Part shown: positions 27,301-34,677 of the stretch, in pieces
Layout of the letters: every line of letters starts with the position of its first letter
How positions within the stretch are numbered: position 1 is the stretch's first letter
DNA from: Bin34 sp965219935
GTDB lineage: Bacteria > Chloroflexota > Anaerolineae > Caldilineales > Caldilineaceae
Direction: 5' to 3'
NCBI GenBank assembly: GCA_965219935.1
Contig: CBDCOU010000003.1
Span: 2,294,001 to 2,358,000, forward strand
DNA length: 64,000 nt
The notes under the pieces: model-generated
What the model was told of the DNA's origin: nothing
Database searches by the model: none
What the model saw: only the letters and a program-made list of their open reading frames with translations
Program-made: the position numbers and the translations under genes

Positions 27301-28711
27301 TCCCGCCCACCTGCATTTCCGCAGCCCAAACCCCAATTTCGAATGGGACCGCATGCCGGTGAGCGTCGCCTCGGAGATGATCGCCTGGCCCGACACCAAC
27401 GGCAGGCCGTCCCTGGCGGCGGTCAACGCCTTTGGGCTTTCCGGCAGCAATGCGCATGTCATCCTGGAGGGCTATGCCAAGGCTCCCGAATTCAAGAATG
27501 GAGCTTTGTGGCCGGTGGGGCCCCCGCAGCCGGTTGAGGCTGCCTTGCCGGCGGCCCTCAAGGGGTTGTCCCTGCCAATCGAAGAAATGGAACAGCGAAA
27601 GGTCCGGCTGTTGCCCCTGTCCGGCAAGACTCCCGAGGCCCTGCGGGATGTGGCCAACCAGTATCGGTTTTGGTTGGGGGAACACGCCACGGAATTGGAG
27701 GACGAACCGGCTACCGAATTGCTTCTGGCAGATGCAGTTTGGACAGCCAGCACGGGCCGCAGCCATTTTGCCTACAGGAAGGGCCTGGTCTTCCAGGACA
27801 TTTCGGATTTGCAGGCCAAGCTGAAGGCGTTGTCCGAAACCGCTTCCGAAGAACAGCCTGTCCGGCCGGATTACGGTACACCAAGCGTGGCCTTCCTCTA
27901 CTCCGGCCAGAGCAGCGACTGGGTTGGCATGGGCCAGACCCTTTACCGCAAGGAACCCGTATTCCGCGCCGTCCTTGACCAATGCGACCAACTGCTACGA
28001 GAGGAACGGGATGCTTCCCTGCTGGATGTCATGTTCGGTCGCGATGGCGGCGATGACGTTAGCGATCGTGCCTGGGAACTGCCGGCCACATATGCCTTGG
28101 AGGTGGCCTTCACCGCCCTGTGGGAAAGCATTGGCATACGCCCCGACACGGTGCTGGGACAGGGCATTGGGGACATTGCAGCGGCGCAGGCATCCGGAGC
28201 GCTTGCCCTGGAAGACGGACTGAGGCTGGCGATGTCCTTGACGGATCCGGATGAGGATCTGTCTCGCATCACGGCTACTGCTCCGGAGCTGACCTGGATC
28301 AGCAGCGTAACCGGGCGCGAGGTGCGGTCAACGGAGATGCTGGACAACTCTTACTGGCAGCAGTTGGCAACAAACACAAGTGCCCTGTCCCTGGACGGCA
28401 TCGACACGACAGCAGCGGGAACAGACCTGACATTGGTGCTTGGCCCCCGAGCAAAGTCGGATTCGATACTGTCCCCAGCCTCACGTTCCGACCGGCCCGT
28501 CGTTTTGGCCGATGGCGGGCTGCGTCCAGACACGGGAGCCGGAAACGGTGTCCTGGATTTCCTCGAGGTGGTCGCAGCCGCCTACGAAGCTGGCGTTTCG
28601 GTTGCGTTCACCGGCCTCTTTGCCGGAGAGAAGCGTCGCCGTATCGCCATCCCGGGCTACTCCTTCCAACGAAGGAGTTTCTGGGTCCAGAGCAACAACG
28701 GGTCCCGCTAG
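18365..28711 (+). CDS. Type I polyketide synthase: KS-AT-DH-cMT-ER-KR-ACP-KS-degenerate AT
   Basis: The 3448-residue synthase has one full module and a partial second. KS1 (~31-460) has Cys205, His340 and His380. AT1 (~595-900) has GHSVGE with Ser688 and His794 in RGFHS, nearer the malonyl type. DH (~970-1280) has His1003 (HKVFG) and Asp1174. The C-methyltransferase has EIGAGTGSAT near 1503. ER has HAGAGGVGLAA at 2048. KR has TGGLGGIG at 2241 and Ser2370, but His2383 replaces the usual catalytic Tyr. ACP has Ser2546 in GMDSL. KS2 (~2610-3040) has Cys2782, His2917 and His2957. The last AT lacks its nucleophile (GQGIGD at 3265-3270) and the central subdomain. No loading domain or thioesterase is present. 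The expected unit is reduced and alpha-methylated; the product is unknown. Confidence 0.92.
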   Translation: MSMSSEKSASSSIQHSFRSMAGIRDAAPSGEPIAIVGMACRFPGAEDLDAFWRLLVEGKNSVSEGVPGSGVGRMGDLFGDHAVQNPACRFGAFVDGIDLFDPTFFRISPVEAELLDPQQRMMLETSWLALEDAGIDPARLSGSSTGVYTGISTDEYRMLVAESSKPAEAAGCLYALSGTNLNGASGRVSFVLGLMGPAKAVDTACASSLVSIHDAVADLQQGKADLAIAGGVNAILNGRIYELRADSMMLSPDGQCKAFDASANGYVRGEGCGVVVLKRLKEAEADGDRIWAVIRGAAVNHGGTGVGLTVPNTPGLEQVMEAALEDAGVAPSEVAYVEAHGTGTAVGDPIEINAVANVYGQGRETDTPLLVGSVKTNIGHLESASGIAGLIKAVLTVNLGVIPQHLHFRNPNPSLDWERLPLQVATDVRDWPEHGQGPRRAGVNSFGISGTNTHVVLEEYRGFNGAVGQAGVAPGPAQPVRVSLPASIADLPLPTEGIASRQTRFLPLSGKTEGAVRELAQRYLAWLDTQTKDLSPESAALDALWADMSWTAGVGRSHFDYRAGVVFQDVGSLREQLGVVAETGTGVEPRRATKVAFVYTGQGSQWIGMGRTLYEGEPLARAILDRCEAVIQEERGASLLGVMFGRAGVEGDLSDTAWEQPALYALECALTALWSSVGIQPSVVLGHSVGELAAAQAAGVFSLEDGMRLAATRGALFSDTAPGAMLAVFAPASRVAAAVAELNAASDGIGLSIAGNNGGHQVISGLAADIEAMAERFGAEGVRTVRLNTSRGFHSALLEPVLDGLEAALDGVAIEPPSLTLISNLTGRRVESDMALDGVYWRHHAREAVAFASGVGTLAELGIDLVIEIGPHAVLGPMTLQAWPDAMPEGDACEPPFVLASMRRPRRGSSATEPENDFPDAVAGAYQVGLEIAFEGLFTGEMRHRISLPGYPFQRERYWLDPSKRRRPGTDRPLLGTRHESARGEITFETELSSSNPSWLEDHKVFGRLVAPGALYGTMAVLAGYAEGEGALVLEEMQLHNPLVFSERDSEDSDIRTMQVVLDGSEQGGFRRVQIFSRGTEQDWTMHVEGRVASGTPLPAAGDRADLEGLTAALSPADVQTYYRAKFATGIDLGPSFRTLGRCWSGPGEALGEVFLPETLPDRNELDLHPLVLDGCFQMMGIARNITGAPEEATYLPFGWERFWLTRPLPARVFCHVQMGEASQEPAAGDQPEVLTAEMLIYDPDGMPIGGFSGYTVKRATPTALLAEVAGEEGIKDLLYEVAWRDRDLESGLQPAGFFPAPAEVAAGMGWFSEYLTDAGVDPADRNALLADLERWSHAYALHTLEKLGWRRSLNEVVDPDALRQRLNVIEEHQRLFLRILELLANAGVLEASSEGFVVKVGPDDPLPEGFPSDPVEFASRMTEQYAHGLIEIGLFRRSGDALADVLRGGMDPLTLLFSSGEPTAADLYLKAPVARAANGLLADVVRTLVAQLPPERRLRVLEIGAGTGSATASVLPELPNGRFDYVYTDISAGFFAEAEARFGDGDGAIEYLALDIEKDPVSQGFDAHRYDLLIASNVLHATRYLGETLEHCLALLAPSGHLVALENLRGQGWMDLTFGQLDGWWRFADSYRPHHALVGPSVWRRALAHAGFGESEVLGVDEADASQVLDKGVIVAQGPSQIIEPPGAWILSGSPEGLAAELASELVGRNQTVVLAYEGPATNGEPAKAIPGLRKTALDTQSRQEWRALIEDLPDGLPFNGVVHLRSLEGHGPQATTAALAEDVKQSGASALAMVQAVAESDAIPVRGVWFVTRGAQILERERDGELAGAILWGLGKVAALEAAQLQPRMIDLDPGAPPSMADLVNELMYPDRESHVAYRRGRRQAARLVRPEAVDGASGRLALPEELEWVLVPSRDGIFERPESKSLPPRPLDPREVRIAVEATGLNFWDVFRSLGFIEEGDLGRELSGYVIEAGTEVPSVSVGDRVVGLGFGAFAPEMVTHGELVAPAPTGISASALATIPSAFVSAALSFQYAGLQPGERVLIHAGAGGVGLAAIQLAQAAGAEVFATASAPKQAYLRSVGVKHVFDSRQTRFGAEILEATGGEGVHVVLNSLTSEGFIDASLSCLMPGGRFVEMARRDILSEEEMAAVRPDVSYAILELDVLKKTDPEGVGAVLRDLMARVSAGELKPLVHSRWPLAEAGAALAYMRAARHIGKIVLTTQPLVRGRLREDRTYLVTGGLGGIGCAVAEWLADQGAGTIVLNGRRDPDPEAVEAIAALRARGIRVEVELADVTDTAALDTMMARMDAQLPPLAGVIHSVGVLSDRALSNQTWESFEQVLSPKILGAWQLHRATVDRDLDLFILFSSRVGVMGNPGQANHAAANAFLDQLAGHRRALGLAGQAMAWGAWSEIGEAAEQRERIEWRRASLGGRWFTPQQGIRALDSLVRKDATTAVIMSMDWSVFEEAVEDHPLFLEELLSTSTRDDTPDAAPQDDLLAQLRRGPTAGPKDLLVPFVQQAVQAVLRLPSPPSPTVGFFDLGMDSLMSVELRNRLNRALSGAYAVSNTAVFDYPNVNSLADHLAGELGEALGTGTPEPLPAPSTPRPRQSPATDDDAIAIVGMACRFPGAPDLVSFWSLLESGGDAITDGRPGQGPWAGVAGDPNADDIAYRRGGFIEGLDQFDNRFFRIAPIAARTMDPKQRLLLETTWQALEDAGIDPESLKGSRTGVYAGMGSSEYRDVLAAHGQADAYFGTSGSMTAGRIAYVLGLEGPAMPVDMACASSVTAVHQAAVALQRGEVDLALASGVNTVLSLPLMRFHKELGLLSNAGRCNAFDADADGFVRSEGCAVLVLKRLRHAESDGDRIWGLVRGSAINQNGASADLPVPRGPAQKQVIEDALAVAGVAPSDIDYMEAHGAGTELGDSIELQAISAVYGRERAAERPLLLGSVKTNIGHAEWASGMASIIKVVMAMNRGAIPAHLHFRSPNPNFEWDRMPVSVASEMIAWPDTNGRPSLAAVNAFGLSGSNAHVILEGYAKAPEFKNGALWPVGPPQPVEAALPAALKGLSLPIEEMEQRKVRLLPLSGKTPEALRDVANQYRFWLGEHATELEDEPATELLLADAVWTASTGRSHFAYRKGLVFQDISDLQAKLKALSETASEEQPVRPDYGTPSVAFLYSGQSSDWVGMGQTLYRKEPVFRAVLDQCDQLLREERDASLLDVMFGRDGGDDVSDRAWELPATYALEVAFTALWESIGIRPDTVLGQGIGDIAAAQASGALALEDGLRLAMSLTDPDEDLSRITATAPELTWISSVTGREVRSTEMLDNSYWQQLATNTSALSLDGIDTTAAGTDLTLVLGPRAKSDSILSPASRSDRPVVLADGGLRPDTGAGNGVLDFLEVVAAAYEAGVSVAFTGLFAGEKRRRIAIPGYSFQRRSFWVQSNNGSR

Positions 28712-28740
28712 CCATGCGCGGGAACCACCTGTGCCACTTC

Positions 28741-28832
28741 GGCGAATTCCGCACCGACTACTGCTCTGGGACACGCTCAACCCTCCGTTCGACAGCCTGG
28801 ACGTGCGCAAGACCTTTGCCAAAGCCGTCAGG
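28741..28832 (+). pseudogene. Relic of the peptide-type binding-protein gene
   Basis: This ~90-base segment matches part of the gene at 6914 (near 7901-7990). It encodes LLWDTLNPPFDSLDVRKTFA against LLWDTFNPPFDSLDVRKAFA. No other part of that gene is present. It sits directly beside SulP copy 2, which suggests that the duplicated segment originally included the end of a binding-protein gene. Confidence 0.7.
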
Positions 28833-28933
28833 GAGCGAAGTGCCAGGAACCCTCAGGGTTTGAGGAACAGGCGACAAAGCCCGTATTGGGCCCACCCCGG
28901 TTCGACACGGATCCGGCCAATGCACGCCGGCTC

Positions 28934-30592
28934 CTACATCTCGGATACCGTTGACCGAATGATGCCGTAGCCGGCGACAAGGTCCGACACGATGTGGTCC
29001 GGTGGCACGCGTGCCAGCAGCCGTAACGCGTCGAAGGTCCGGTGCACCTCGGGCCGCATGCCCACGACCACGATCGTCTTCCGTCCGCCGGCCAGCGCGG
29101 CATTGACCAGTTGCGATATGACCACGGCGGCGGTCAGGTCGACCAACTGCGTGTTTGACAAATCGAACACCAGGAGGCGGTGGTGTCGGATGTCCGGACT
29201 GACGATGCGGGACAACTCCCGGGCCGACGCGATCGTGACCTGTTCCGGAAAGGCAACCAGTCCGGTCCGGGCACCGAAGGGATCCATGCCGGGCATGTCG
29301 CCAAACACAACACGGTCCAGCACCGGCACCGAGCGTAGATGATCGGTCTCGAACCGCTGGGATTGCATGTAGGTGGCCAACGAGGACAGGACGAAGCCGA
29401 TAAGGACGGCACTGACAAAGTCAATGAATAGGGCAGCCAGGAGCGTCGCGATGAAGAGCAGGGCATCGTGGCGGGCCACTTTTGCAATACCGCGGAGAAA
29501 CTGCAAGTCCAGTACCGTGGAACCCGACACCACAATGATCGACGCGACGACGGCCCGCGGCATTTGTTCAATCACCACCGCCGAGCCGGGAACCAGGACA
29601 ATCAACAGGAAGACCGCACCTACCGTCGCGCCCGACACGGGGCTGCGTCCACCCGTCCGGATGTTGGCGAGGGTACCCGGGCTGACAGAACCGGGAATGC
29701 CTCCCATGAAGCCGGCAGCGACATTGCCCAGCCCAACACCGATCAATTCACGGTTGGGCAGGTGTCTGGACCCGGTCAGAGAATCGACCAGGAAGGCCAC
29801 AACCAGAATCACTACGGAACTCAACAAGGCCAGTACGAAGGCGGAAGGGAGAACGCGTGTCACATAGGTGGGCACCAGAACCGGCAGCATGAGGCCGGGC
29901 ATCCCGGTCTGTACGGTGCCAATCGTCGCCGCCTCGGGAAACAGGAATATCCCGGCTGCAAAGCCTGCCACCAGCATCACGGCGGTCACCGGCACTGCCG
30001 CCGCCCATTTCCCTCTCCACAGCGGCACCAGCACAAAGCAAATTGCTGCCAGCGCAACTGACGGCAGATGCGCACCGCGCACAGCCTGGGGCAAGGAGGC
30101 AATCGCCGCCGCCACACTGGAAGACGCGGGTTCCGCCCCGAGGAGTACATGGAGCTGGGACACGATTAAGGTGATGGCCAGCGAGGTGAACAGACCGGCC
30201 AGCAGCGGATGGGGAACGAAGGCCACGTACCGACCCAGCCTGAGAACTCCGAACCCGACTTGGAAAAGGCCCGCCAGGACGACAATCGTGAACGCCTCGC
30301 CGGCGGAGGTCGCGTACTCGGCGACCAGAAACGCCATCGCTGTCGCGATCAGGATATTGGGACCGCGTACAACGGCGGCTATACCTCCAAATACGGCGCC
30401 TATCAGCGAAAGCGCGATCCCCCCGTACAGGCCGGCCACCGCGCCAAGTCCCGAGATCAGACCATAACCGATTGAGAGCGGGAAGAGCACGAAGGCGGCA
30501 ATCAGACCCCCCAGAAGATCCTTGCGCAAGTCCGCGGATGTGTAGCGCGCGGGCCACAATTCCCGCGGAAACAGCCTGTCCGACCAAGTCAC
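28934..30592 (-). CDS. SulP family anion transporter with STAS domain (copy 2)
   Basis: This copy aligns with 13121-14779 over the whole length with mostly conservative changes, including the same membrane core and STAS end (DLSNTQLVDLTAAVV). A GTG at 30592 gives VTWSDRLFPREL, matching the start of copy 1. A longer frame to 30679 adds 29 residues that belong to the flanking PKS relic, not to SulP, so the shorter start is preferred. It is in direct orientation to copy 1, 15.8 kb away. Both copies look intact and could be expressed. Confidence 0.86.
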   Translation of the reverse strand: MTWSDRLFPRELWPARYTSADLRKDLLGGLIAAFVLFPLSIGYGLISGLGAVAGLYGGIALSLIGAVFGGIAAVVRGPNILIATAMAFLVAEYATSAGEAFTIVVLAGLFQVGFGVLRLGRYVAFVPHPLLAGLFTSLAITLIVSQLHVLLGAEPASSSVAAAIASLPQAVRGAHLPSVALAAICFVLVPLWRGKWAAAVPVTAVMLVAGFAAGIFLFPEAATIGTVQTGMPGLMLPVLVPTYVTRVLPSAFVLALLSSVVILVVAFLVDSLTGSRHLPNRELIGVGLGNVAAGFMGGIPGSVSPGTLANIRTGGRSPVSGATVGAVFLLIVLVPGSAVVIEQMPRAVVASIIVVSGSTVLDLQFLRGIAKVARHDALLFIATLLAALFIDFVSAVLIGFVLSSLATYMQSQRFETDHLRSVPVLDRVVFGDMPGMDPFGARTGLVAFPEQVTIASARELSRIVSPDIRHHRLLVFDLSNTQLVDLTAAVVISQLVNAALAGGRKTIVVVGMRPEVHRTFDALRLLARVPPDHIVSDLVAGYGIIRSTVSEM

Positions 30593-30638
30593 CGTGTCAC
30601 TCGCCTCCGGGGCACAAGGCAGTCGAGCAGAACGCAAG

Positions 30639-31100
30639 TCAAGCGGTGCTGTGCTGCAGCCAGTAGCCCCGGCCCGCAAACGGATACAGCGGAATCCCTA
30701 CGCGGCGGCGGCTTTCTCCGTCGAACAGTTTGTGCATCGACAGGGGCAAGCCCTGTGCGTAGGCCGCGCCTGCTGAGGCAGCGAAGTCTCCGCGGGCGGT
30801 GCTTCCGAGCGCGTCGCGAGCCCCCAAAGCTCTGGCATGCACCACGGCCAAGCCATCGCGACCTGTGCCTCCGAGCGCGGCCTTCCGTGCGGCCAGCTGC
30901 CAGTCCGCCTGAATCGCCTGGGTGAAGTCGTCATCAAGCCCGAACACAACCAAGGCGTCCACGGACTCCCGAACAAGCAGGGCGGCGCAAGCGGCAGTCG
31001 CTTGCGCGGGGATGGAATCCGCTGCACTACGATCGGGCGCTGGAAACCGGCCGAATTGCATTTTCCCTTGACGTGCGTGAACGTTCCGCTTGGCAACCCG
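30639..31100 (-). pseudogene. Relic of a PKS acyltransferase C-terminus
   Basis: On the minus strand the final ~50 residues read AAYAQGLPLSMHKLFDGESRRRV then IPLYPFAGRGYWLQ, the post-AT linker pattern also seen twice in the main PKS (PGYPFQRERYW and PGYSFQRRSFW). The preceding ~90 residues (VDALVVFGLDDDFTQAIQAD onward) fit the end of an AT only loosely. There is no KS or active AT in the rest of the frame. It is the leftover 3' end of a second PKS gene on the other strand, and it stops at the same point after the linker as the main PKS. Confidence 0.6.
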
Positions 31101-31814
31101 CCAGCAACGTGACAGCCCCGGAATGTCGCCCGCAGAATCGTTGGGGGGGGGCGAACAAGGGGTCATTCGGCCTCGACTTCGCCTGCCGGTTCGGTCTGGT
31201 GGTCGGTTCGGCTTCCCTAACCTATAGGCGCTTGCAGACGACGCTCGCGCAACAACCGATTTATCCAAACCTGTTGCCAGCGGCTTCCGGGGGAGGACAG
31301 GCTGCCGCCACCATCCGGCAGAGGCGCCTGTTGCTCCTACGCGACGCGGCGGACCGGCATACGGCGGGATCCGGGCTGCATCCATCCTTTGTTTGTCTCC
31401 CAACACTTCACCGATCATCGTCACAGACTGGCGGGCAAGCCTTGTTCGGAGAGTGAGTTGCCCTCCGTACCCGTAAACGAATCTGCCTTGAAGACTGCAT
31501 GAATCAACCCGTCGCTCGGTTCCACACACAAACACTGCTTGTGCAGAGTGAAAATGCAAGCCGCCCAATTGGTGGAACATCCTGTGATTCCCGGAACAGT
31601 CCGCCCAGCAAGTATCGGAAATCCACCCCGGAACTTGATACCCAACGGACGGTGACTCAAGACGATCCGAGCCTTCGAATGGCTATAATCCGGTTGCGCC
31701 ACCACACGTAACTTTCCACAGTCGGCACTCGATCGCATCCCAGTGAAGCGGTCGTGCCGCCGTGCAGGTGTGGAGACCGCATTTTGAAACGCTTGACACA
31801 CGGGAGATCAATAC
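31101..31814. other. Gene-free region before the peptide ABC operon
   Basis: About 700 bases with no supported gene. It holds a G-run at 31141-31149 and, near the right end, a promoter-like TATAAT. Part of it may be further decay of the PKS relic. Confidence 0.4.
31684..31689 (+). promoter_or_regulatory. Consensus -10 box (TATAAT)
   Basis: A perfect TATAAT lies about 126 bases before the binding-protein start. No good -35 box is found 16-18 bases upstream, so an activator may be needed, or the match is chance. Confidence 0.35.
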
Positions 31815-33602
31815 ATGAAACCTCATTGGTTGCGTACTCCATTGGCACAGGGTCGGCTGACCCTGTTGCTGGTCTTCATTTTGGCGGTAACCGCGTTGGC
31901 GGCCTGCGTTGCCGCGCCGCCCGCGGCGGCACCGGAGGCCATGCCGGAAGAAGAGGCGGGTCCCGACAACGTGACCGTCTTCGGCGAAACGCTGCCCGAC
32001 GACGCGCTGCCCTATAGCCAGCAGGTCTACCGTCTGGCCTGCAGCAACACGGCCACCCAGGTAACCTTCGACTTTGCGGTCTCGGTCTACCAGCGGATTT
32101 GCAGCTCGGACCAGTTCGGCGACGCACTCGTGACGCTGGACAAGGACTTCAACGTCCGGCCCTTGGCCGCCGACAGCTGGGAACCCACCGAGGACGGCCT
32201 GACCTGGCACATCAAGATTAGGGAAGGCCAGCAGTGGAGCGACGGCGTGCCGCTGACCGCGCACGACTACGTCGCCACCTACCAACTGTCCGCCAACCCG
32301 GAAACCGGCTGGGACTTCTCCTGGTTCTACGGCTTCCTGGGACCGGGCGGCATCAAGAACTGGAACCAGGTCATCGCCGGCGAACTGCCGCCCGAGGAAC
32401 TGGGCGTGGTGGCCGTTGACGACTACACCCTGGCCATCACCACCGAGGACCTGTTCCCGCCCCTGCCCGGTGTCCTCAAGTTCTCGTGGCCGATTGCCGC
32501 CCATGCGGTGGCCGAGCACGGACCCTACTACAACAATTCTCCCGAGACATCCGTGTCCTCGGGTCCCTTCATGCTTGAGTCCTACGACCCCGGTAACGAA
32601 CTGGTCCTGGTCGCCAACCCCATGTACAAGGGCCTGCGACCGCCGCGCATTGCGCGCATTGAACACGTCTACATGGCTCCGGGCACCGAGTTCCTGGCCT
32701 TCCAGGCTGGCGAAATCGACAACATCGGCGCCGACGTGCTCTCCCCCGCCGACTTCGACCTGGTCATCAACGATCCGGTGTTGAGCCAGAACTACCTGCG
32801 CCACTTCGGCGACTTCCGCACCGACTACCTGCTCTTCGACACGTTCAACCCGCCCTTCGACAGCGTTGATGTGCGCAAGGCCTTTGCCAAGGCCATCAAC
32901 CGCGGACCCATCGTGGAGAACGTCTTCGGTTCCATCAAGGCCATGCCGGCCCGCAGCATGCTGATGCCGGGCTATCCGTCCTCCGACACCGAGGGCCTCC
33001 TGGACCACTACCAGGCCTACGATTGCGCAGCGGCCCAGGAGCATCTGGCCAACGCCGGCTATCCGGGCGGCGAGGGCTTCCCCCGGCAAGAGATGTGGCT
33101 GCGCAATGAAGGTCCGGCCCTGGCGGCCGTCTTCCAGGCCGTGGCCGCTTCCATCGCCGAGTGCCTCAACATCGACATCGAGGTCTCCAACAAGGACGGC
33201 AAGGTCTACATGGATGCCCTCAACGCCAAGCCCACGGAACTGACCCTGGGCGCCGTCTCCTACGGCATGGACTTCCTGGATCCCGCCAACCTGCTGGGCA
33301 TCTGGGTCTCCACCGGCCGCCACACCTGGCTCAACCCCGAGTTCGACAGCCTGGTTAGCGAAGCCAGCAGCCTGGTCGGCGATCCCGAACGCCGTGACCA
33401 GATGTTCAGGGATGCCCAGGAGATCCTGGTGGACGATGTCGGCGGCGCCTTCATCGCCCATCGCTGGGCAGGCAACCTGGTCCAGCCCTGGATCCAGGGC
33501 GAAGCCTTCCGCGAACCCGATTCCCAGGGTATCGCCGGCTTCCACTGGGGTGACGATACCGCCATCTCCGACCTCTACATTTCCAACGCCAAGGAGGAAT
33601 AG
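31815..33602 (+). CDS. Peptide/nickel-type ABC substrate-binding lipoprotein
   Basis: The 595-residue family 5 binding protein has a signal peptide with lipobox LAAC (Cys31) followed by an A/P/E-rich linker. Its start has AGATCAATAC rather than a strong ribosome-binding site. It is a close paralogue of the protein at 6914-8692 throughout, including the final ISNAKEE against ISTAKQQ. Unlike that copy it is followed by its two permeases, so it is the working binding protein of this importer. Oligopeptides are the most common ligands of the family, but sugars and metals also occur. Confidence 0.87.
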   Translation: MKPHWLRTPLAQGRLTLLLVFILAVTALAACVAAPPAAAPEAMPEEEAGPDNVTVFGETLPDDALPYSQQVYRLACSNTATQVTFDFAVSVYQRICSSDQFGDALVTLDKDFNVRPLAADSWEPTEDGLTWHIKIREGQQWSDGVPLTAHDYVATYQLSANPETGWDFSWFYGFLGPGGIKNWNQVIAGELPPEELGVVAVDDYTLAITTEDLFPPLPGVLKFSWPIAAHAVAEHGPYYNNSPETSVSSGPFMLESYDPGNELVLVANPMYKGLRPPRIARIEHVYMAPGTEFLAFQAGEIDNIGADVLSPADFDLVINDPVLSQNYLRHFGDFRTDYLLFDTFNPPFDSVDVRKAFAKAINRGPIVENVFGSIKAMPARSMLMPGYPSSDTEGLLDHYQAYDCAAAQEHLANAGYPGGEGFPRQEMWLRNEGPALAAVFQAVAASIAECLNIDIEVSNKDGKVYMDALNAKPTELTLGAVSYGMDFLDPANLLGIWVSTGRHTWLNPEFDSLVSEASSLVGDPERRDQMFRDAQEILVDDVGGAFIAHRWAGNLVQPWIQGEAFREPDSQGIAGFHWGDDTAISDLYISNAKEE

Positions 33603-33656
33603 CGGGAACCATCCTCCCAACCCCAAGGCCGTCCGGAACCAACGGGATCGATTCAG

Positions 33657-34625
33657 GTGACCCGGTACGTCACAGGCCGCATCCTGTCGCTTCTGTTCGT
33701 GATGTGGATCGTGTCGATGGTGACCTTCGCCATGATGCACGCGGTTCCGGGCGGCCCCTTTGATGAAACCAAGGGGCGGCTGCCGCCGGCCGCCCGCGAG
33801 AACATCCTGCGCAAGTACGGGCTGGACAAGCCCTACCACGTGCAGTACCTCAACTACATGAAGAACGCCTTGCGGCTGGACTTCGGCATCCCGTTCTCGA
33901 ACCCGACCTCCACGGTGACGGAGGTCATCCTGAGCCGCTGGCGGGTCACCGCCCAAGTGGGCATTCTGACTGTGCTGTTCGCCTTCGGCGGCGGCATTCT
34001 GATGGGGGTGTTCGCCGCCTACCACCAGAATTCGCTCGTGGACAACGCAGTAACCTTCCTGGCCATGCTCGGGGTGGTCATCCCCAGCTTCGTGGTGGCC
34101 CTGTGGCTGATCCTCATCTTCGCCGTCCGGCTGGACCTGGTGCCCATGCGGGGATGGAGCGATTCGGGGGAGTGCCTAATCGGCGATGTCGCTTTCTGCT
34201 CGGACTGGATCCTGCCGGTGTTCGCCTATTGCATCGGTCCCATGGGGGTTATCGGCCGCTATACCAGGGCCAGCGTCGTGGACGTTATGCGGCAGGACTA
34301 CACCCGCACGGCACGGGCCAAGGGCGTGTCCGAGCGGATGCTGATGTTCCGCCATGTTCTGCGCAACGCACAGATACCCATGATCACTGCGTTGGCAACC
34401 GAAGTGCCGAACCTCATGACCGGCAGCATCTTCATCGAGTCGACCTTCAGCATCAACGGCCTGGGCAAGTACTTCGTCACCAGTGTCTTCAACCGGGACT
34501 ACCCGATGATCATGGCCCTGTTTCTGCTGATTGCGTTCCTGTGGAGCCTCACCTACCTGCTGAGCGACCTGGCCTATACCTGGGTGGATCCCAGAGTACG
34601 CCTGGGCGGTGCCCAGGCCGCCTAA
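33657..34625 (+). CDS. Peptide-type ABC permease, DppB/OppB type
   Basis: The 322-residue permease begins with GTG at 33657 and has the DppB pattern: a first helix (RILSLLFVMWIVSMVTFAMM), then HAVPGGPFD, a periplasmic region, and about five further helices. The EAA-type loop is YTRTARAKGVSERMLMFRHVLRN. The late GSIFIESTFSINGLGKYF motif is characteristic. It lies 54 bases after the binding-protein gene. Confidence 0.88.
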   Translation: MTRYVTGRILSLLFVMWIVSMVTFAMMHAVPGGPFDETKGRLPPAARENILRKYGLDKPYHVQYLNYMKNALRLDFGIPFSNPTSTVTEVILSRWRVTAQVGILTVLFAFGGGILMGVFAAYHQNSLVDNAVTFLAMLGVVIPSFVVALWLILIFAVRLDLVPMRGWSDSGECLIGDVAFCSDWILPVFAYCIGPMGVIGRYTRASVVDVMRQDYTRTARAKGVSERMLMFRHVLRNAQIPMITALATEVPNLMTGSIFIESTFSINGLGKYFVTSVFNRDYPMIMALFLLIAFLWSLTYLLSDLAYTWVDPRVRLGGAQAA

Positions 34626-34677
34626 GGCCTGCGACCGCCAGCCCAGCCCCTTGGCCGCGCCTGTATCCCTTCACTGC

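Noticed and set aside
30593..30679. Long N-terminus for SulP copy 2
   Set aside because: The extra 29 codons have no counterpart in copy 1 and overlap the PKS relic.
31683..34025. A 780-codon open frame antisense to the binding-protein and permease genes
   Set aside because: The sense strand has a complete lipoprotein and permease; the antisense product is low-complexity and unlike any family.
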